DNA from: CAZQDP01 sp964592375
GTDB taxonomy: Bacteria > Bacillota > Clostridia > RUG12999
NCBI GenBank assembly: GCA_964592375.1
Contig: CAZQDP010000028.1
Coordinates: 1-26,885, forward strand
Direction of reading: 5' to 3'
Length of the DNA: 26,885 nucleotides
The translations under genes and the position numbers were made by a program. Below, piece after piece: positions 23,273 to 26,885 of the stretch (position 1 is its first letter; each line of letters opens with the position of its first letter). The notes below the pieces were generated by a model. It saw only the letters and a program-made list of their open reading frames with translations, was not told the origin of the DNA and searched no databases.

Positions 23273-23301
23273 TTGAATTTTGAGTAATATAGTGGTAGAA
23301 T
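23273..23301 (+). promoter_or_regulatory. Promoter of hsdMSR
   Basis: TTGAAT (23273-23278), 17-bp spacer, TAGAAT (23296-23301). It is a moderate match, weaker than the promoters of the flanking chromosomal genes. Confidence 0.55.
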
Positions 23302-23326
23302 AGTTTTGGTATAGTAAAAAATATAC

Positions 23327-23355
23327 TTTAAAGTAAACGTGGACGTTTCTTTAAA
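23327..23355. promoter_or_regulatory. Inverted repeat before hsdM, candidate operator or hairpin
   Basis: TTTAAAGTAAACGT (23327-23340) and ACGTTTCTTTAAA (23343-23355) are inverted copies with one extra T, around a GG centre. It lies 28 bp upstream of the hsdM ATG, between the promoter and the CGGAGG ribosome site. It may bind a repressor or fold in the mRNA; the lack of a U-run argues against a terminator. Confidence 0.5.
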
Positions 23356-23383
23356 AATCACACCAAAATACGGAGGATTATAA

Positions 23384-24838
23384 ATGTTTGAACAAACCTT
23401 TAAAAATATTGATGATATTTTGCATAAAGACGCTGGTTGCGGTAGTGAGCTTGATTATGTGGAGCAGACTTCGTGGATATTGTTTTTGAAATATCTTGAT
23501 GACCTTGAAAAGGATAAAAAGACAGCGGCAATGCTATCGGGCAAGGATTATAATGATATTGTTAGCTCTGAATTTAAATGGGAAGCGTGGGCTGTGCCAA
23601 AGGGCGATGATGGCAAGATTGACCATCATAAAGCTCTTACAGGGGATGACCTTAAAGACTTTGTTGATCATAAGCTGTTTCCTTATTTTAAAAAGTTCAA
23701 AACAGATGCCGATAGTGCAGATACCATAGAATATAAAATTGGTGAAATATTTAGTGAGCTTAAAAATAGAATACAAAGTGGATATAACTTGCGTGAAATT
23801 CTCAATATGATTGATGAGCTTCGCTTTCGTTCCCATGCGGAAAAGCACGAGATGTCCCACCTTTACGAAGATAAAATTAAAAACATGGGCAATGCAGGAA
23901 GAAACGGCGGCGAATATTACACCCCTCGTCCGCTTATAAAGACTATTGTAAAGGTTGTTGCCCCAGCTATTGGAAATAAGATTTACGATGGCGCCGTTGG
24001 GTCTGCTGGCTTTTTAGTCGAAGCATTTGAATACTTAAAAGAAAGCAAGAGCCTTACCACAGGCGATGTAGAGACTTTACAAAAGAGAACTTTTTACGGT
24101 AAAGAAAAAAAGTCGCTTGCATACATAATCGGAATAATGAACATGATTTTACATGGCATTGAAGCACCAAATATAATTCACACCAACACACTTTCGGAGA
24201 ATATACAAGATATAGAGGAAAAAAACCGCTATGATGTTGTTTTGGCGAATCCTCCATTTGGCGGTAAAGAGAGGGCGGAGGTTCAGCAGAACTTCCCTAT
24301 TAAAACAGGGGAAACGGCATTTTTATTTTTGCAGCATTTTATAAAGATATTGAGGGCTGGGGGAAGTGCTGGCATAGTAATAAAAAACACCTTTCTTTCT
24401 AATACAGATAATGCTTCGGTGTCATTGCGCAAACAGCTTTTAGAAAGCTGTAATTTGCATACTGTTCTTGATTTACCAGGTGGAACATTTACAGGAGCTG
24501 GTGTAAAAACTGTTGTGCTTTTCTTCCAAAAGGGTTCGCCTACACGCAAGGTGTGGTTTTATCAACTTAATTTAGATAGAAATTTAGGGAAAACAAATCC
24601 GTTGAATGAAAATGACTTGGCAGAATTTGTGGAGTTACAGAAAACTAAAGCCGATTCTGAAAACTCTTGGACTTTGGATATTGCTAATGTGGACAACACC
24701 ACCTATGACCTATCTGCAAAAAATCCTAATAAAAAGGACGAAACAGAGCTACGAAATCCACAGGAAATATTGGATGAGATTAACGCATTAGATGCAGAAA
24801 GTGCGGAGATTTTAAGCGTGATTAGGGGGTTGCTATGA
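23384..24838 (+). CDS. hsdM: Type I restriction-modification system, DNA methyltransferase subunit
   Basis: 484 aa N6-adenine methyltransferase. The N-terminal HsdM helical domain (FKNIDDILHKDAGCGSELDY) is followed by NGGEYYTPRPLIKTIVKVV, the SAM-binding motif I region DGAVGSAGFL (about residue 202), and the catalytic NPPF (289-292, DVVLANPPFGG). Motif I differs from the textbook DPACGTGGF, a variation I believe recurs in one HsdM branch. ATG at 23384 follows CGGAGG. Its stop overlaps the hsdS start by 4 bp (ATGA), so the two are translationally coupled. It acts as M2S to methylate the host target and as part of R2M2S to restrict. Confidence 0.95.
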   Translation: MFEQTFKNIDDILHKDAGCGSELDYVEQTSWILFLKYLDDLEKDKKTAAMLSGKDYNDIVSSEFKWEAWAVPKGDDGKIDHHKALTGDDLKDFVDHKLFPYFKKFKTDADSADTIEYKIGEIFSELKNRIQSGYNLREILNMIDELRFRSHAEKHEMSHLYEDKIKNMGNAGRNGGEYYTPRPLIKTIVKVVAPAIGNKIYDGAVGSAGFLVEAFEYLKESKSLTTGDVETLQKRTFYGKEKKSLAYIIGIMNMILHGIEAPNIIHTNTLSENIQDIEEKNRYDVVLANPPFGGKERAEVQQNFPIKTGETAFLFLQHFIKILRAGGSAGIVIKNTFLSNTDNASVSLRKQLLESCNLHTVLDLPGGTFTGAGVKTVVLFFQKGSPTRKVWFYQLNLDRNLGKTNPLNENDLAEFVELQKTKADSENSWTLDIANVDNTTYDLSAKNPNKKDETELRNPQEILDEINALDAESAEILSVIRGLL

Positions 24839-26055
24839 GGAGTAATTGGGAAGTTAAGAAGTTGGGTGAAGTTTTAAAAAAAACAGAAACTATTAATCCA
24901 ACATTAAATGAAGAAACTGAATTTATCTACATTGATGTATCAAGCGTATCAAACAAGACATTTGTAATTGAAAATATAAACATTATTAAAGGAAAAGACG
25001 CACCAAGTCGAGCAAGAAAGCTAATTAAAAAAGGCGATATAGTTTTTGCAACTGTAAGACCCACATTATGTCGGATTTCAATAATCCCAGATGCATATGA
25101 CAATCAAGTTTGTAGTACAGGTTATTTTGTTCTTAGAGCAAAAGAGTACATAAGTAATAGATTTATTTTTTATTATTTATTAACTGAAACTTTTAAAAAT
25201 AATATGTTTAAGTTACAAAAAGGTGCAAGTTATCCTGCGGTGACTGATGCAGAGGTAAGAGAGCAAATTATTCAGTATCCAGTATCCCTCCCCGAACAAC
25301 AGCGCATTGTTGCCATTCTGGATGAGGCTTTTGATGCAATTGCAAGGGCAAAAGAAAATGCTCAAAAGAATCTACAAAACGCCAAAGATTTTTTTGAGTC
25401 ATATTTGCAGAGCGTGTTTGTAAATCGTGGCGAAGGTTGGGAAGAAAAGAAGCTTGGTGAATTAACAACTAAAATTGGTAGTGGTGCAACTCCTTCTGGT
25501 GGAAATTCTTCATATAAACAATCAGGAATTTCACTTGTTAGAAGCATGAATGTCTATGATGAAGGATTCATAATGAAAAATCTTGCATACATTGATGGGC
25601 AACAAGCAAAGAAATTGGATATAGTAACTTTAATGGAAAATGACGTATTGTTAAACATTACAGGTGCTTCAATTTCCAGATGTTGTGTTGTTCCAAAAGA
25701 AATATTACCTGCACGAGTAAATCAGCATGTAACAATTCTTCGTCCCAAAGCAGAATTAATAAGCTGTTCTTTTTTGCATTATTCTTTAATATCAAAGTTT
25801 AACAAAGATAGGCTTTTAAAGATATCAAGGGCAGGGGGTGCAACAAGAGAGGCTTTGACTAAAGCATTTTTAATATCGTTTGAAATTTCCATTCCCCCAA
25901 TTATCCAACAAAACTCCATCGTCTCCAAACTCAATACCCTTTCCACCGAAACAAAAAGGCTTGAAGCTATTTACAGCCAAAAACTAGCCGACCTTGAAGA
26001 AAAAAAAAAAACCATTTTACAAAAAGCATTCAATGGAGAGCTTACGGCAGAATAA
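24835..26055 (+). CDS. hsdS: Type I restriction-modification system, specificity subunit
   Basis: 406 aa with two target-recognition domains, each opening with a W-E-x-K-K-L-G-E motif (WEVKKLGE near residue 4, WEEKKLGE near residue 202), separated by a long helix (LPEQQRIVAILDEAFDAIAR and onwards) and closed by a matching C-terminal helix ending ILQKAFNGELTAE. It fixes a bipartite target; the sequence cannot be read from the protein by eye. ATG at 24835 lies inside the end of hsdM. Near its end (26000-26011) it carries a run of 12 A, encoding the EEKKKT segment; a slip there would remove the last helix turns. Confidence 0.95.
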   Translation: MRSNWEVKKLGEVLKKTETINPTLNEETEFIYIDVSSVSNKTFVIENINIIKGKDAPSRARKLIKKGDIVFATVRPTLCRISIIPDAYDNQVCSTGYFVLRAKEYISNRFIFYYLLTETFKNNMFKLQKGASYPAVTDAEVREQIIQYPVSLPEQQRIVAILDEAFDAIARAKENAQKNLQNAKDFFESYLQSVFVNRGEGWEEKKLGELTTKIGSGATPSGGNSSYKQSGISLVRSMNVYDEGFIMKNLAYIDGQQAKKLDIVTLMENDVLLNITGASISRCCVVPKEILPARVNQHVTILRPKAELISCSFLHYSLISKFNKDRLLKISRAGGATREALTKAFLISFEISIPPIIQQNSIVSKLNTLSTETKRLEAIYSQKLADLEEKKKTILQKAFNGELTAE

Positions 26056-26078
26056 CTCCGAAAGGAATGAAATGAATT

Positions 26079-26830
26079 ATGAATGAAGCTGAAACAAGAG
26101 CGGAAAAAATTGACCCAAAGCTAAAAAATAGCGGCTGGGGAGTGGCTGAAGGCTCGAAAATCCTTAGGGAACATCATATAACCAAGGGGAAAATTCAAGC
26201 AGGTGGCACACGTGCAAAACCAACCATTGCCGATTATATCCTCGTATATAAAGGGCGAAAGCTGGCTGTTGTTGAGGCTAAGAGCGATGAGCTTGCAGTA
26301 GGTGAGGGTGTAGCGCAGGCAAAGGAGTATGCTTTAAAGCTTCATTTAGATTATACATATTCCAGCAATGGCAATGAAATATACGAGATGAATATGAAAA
26401 CAGGTCAAGAGGCACTTGTCACAATTTTTCCAACGCCAGATGAGCTTTGGAACAGAGTGTTTTCAGTGCAAAATCAATGGAGAGATAAATTCAGCAGTAT
26501 TCCTCTTGTAGATATAAGTGGAACGAAAATCCCTCATTTTTATCAAGAAATTGCTGTTAACAATGTCTTGAATGCTGTTGCAGAGGAAAAAACGAGAATC
26601 CTTTTAACATTGGCAACAGGAACGGGCAAGACCTTTATCGCATTTCAAATTGCATGGAAACTTTTTAAAACACGTTGGAATTTAAAAAAAGATGGTTTGA
26701 GGCAACCTCGCATCTTATTTTTAGCAGATAGAAACAATTTAGCTGACCAAGCATTTAACGATTTTTCATCATTTCCAGATGATGCTATGGTGCGAATAAG
26801 CCCAAAAGAAATAGGAAAAAAGGGTAGCGT
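26079..26830 (+). pseudogene. hsdR: Type I restriction subunit, interrupted by an insertion sequence
   Basis: Only the first 250 codons plus 2 bases remain, against about 800-1000 in the family. Present: the nuclease domain with Asp52 and Glu66-Ala-Lys68 (VVEAK, the D...ExK site) and the start of the helicase motor with Walker A ATGTGKT (179-185) and motif Ia LFLADRNNLADQA. The native sequence stops at KKGS/GT. Read-through into the insertion sequence adds about seven foreign residues to a stop at 26852. The DEAD box, other motor motifs and the C-terminal HsdM-binding part are lost from this copy, so restriction should be abolished while methylation by HsdM/HsdS may persist. The remainder may lie beyond the window. 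ATG at 26079 is 24 bp after hsdS. Confidence 0.92.
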
Positions 26831-26885
26831 TGTACCGACCCCCAAAAGTTAGACCAAAAATCTAACAAGTAGGAGGTCGGTATTT
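26831..26885 (+). mobile_element. Left end of an IS3-family element (IS150-like), truncated by the window
   Basis: It starts with TGTACCGACCCCCAAAAGTT, which resembles IS150-group IS3 ends (TG at the tip, C-rich block, then AAAAGTTAGAC). It contains nested pairings: ACCGACC (26834-26840) with GGTCGGT (26875-26881), and GTTAGA (26848-26853) with TCTAAC (26861-26866). A ribosome site AGGAGG (26871-26876) points to a transposase orfA start just past the window end. It cuts hsdR at codon 251. Family assignment is from memory of such ends, not a search. Confidence 0.75.

Noticed and set aside
23384..24838. Dead methyltransferase because motif I reads DGAVGSAGF
   Set aside because: The catalytic NPPF and overall fold are intact and this motif I variant seems to occur in a regular HsdM branch, so inactivity is not supported.

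Overview
The window looks like a chromosomal segment of a strictly anaerobic, moderately AT-rich Firmicute of class Clostridia, probably an uncultivated gut-type lineage known from a metagenome assembly. Reasons: RNase Y, an L-lactate dehydrogenase-family enzyme, an acyl-CoA dehydrogenase/EtfBA cluster with a ferredoxin-fused EtfA, a second ParE/ParC-like topoisomerase pair, copper-amine-oxidase-like stalk domains, strong AGGAGG-type ribosome sites, TTG/GTG starts and TTGACA/TATAAT promoters. There are no rRNA, tRNA or CRISPR loci.

Layout. 1-1140: ldh (minus) with its own promoter and terminator. 1375-3097: rny (plus), monocistronic. 3172-3934: an SDR oxidoreductase gene broken by a frameshift. 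4015-4206: a non-coding palindromic MITE/REP-like element. 4219-8042: a transcription unit with a long 5' leader, a 67-residue zinc-ribbon protein, acyl-CoA dehydrogenase, EtfB and ferredoxin-fused EtfA, closed by a strong terminator. 8069-12207: a carbohydrate locus with a large beta-helix protein, galT and a divergent AraC-type regulator. 12216-17587: a minus-strand operon of a UroD-like methyltransferase-family gene, parE-like and parC-like genes. 17597-19778: a secreted M3 peptidase whose gene is crossed by a 100-N scaffold gap. 19813-21037: a second UroD-like gene. 21104-22970: an ABC exporter half-transporter. 23273-26885: a type I restriction-modification operon (hsdM, hsdS, hsdR) whose hsdR is interrupted by an IS3-type insertion sequence running off the window end.

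How the genes work together. The ACAD/EtfB/EtfA trio should form a flavin-based electron-transfer complex. Its two extra [4Fe-4S] clusters place it with CarCDE-like or LctBC-like bifurcating complexes, not with plain Bcd-EtfAB. LDH and this complex would both serve fermentative redox balance. The restriction locus should still methylate DNA but probably cannot cut it.

Two assembly observations matter. The 100-N gap is flanked by an identical 55-bp sequence, and collapsing it restores one intact reading frame. The window also ends exactly 55 bp into the IS. Both fit contig ends from a de Bruijn assembler with k=55, so the gap is very likely not real missing DNA. I see no wholly new multi-gene system. 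The best leads for novelty are the sliding-clamp-like motif at the C-terminus of the ParC-like protein, the ferredoxin-fused EtfA complex with its structured leader, and the hybrid secreted M3 peptidase.
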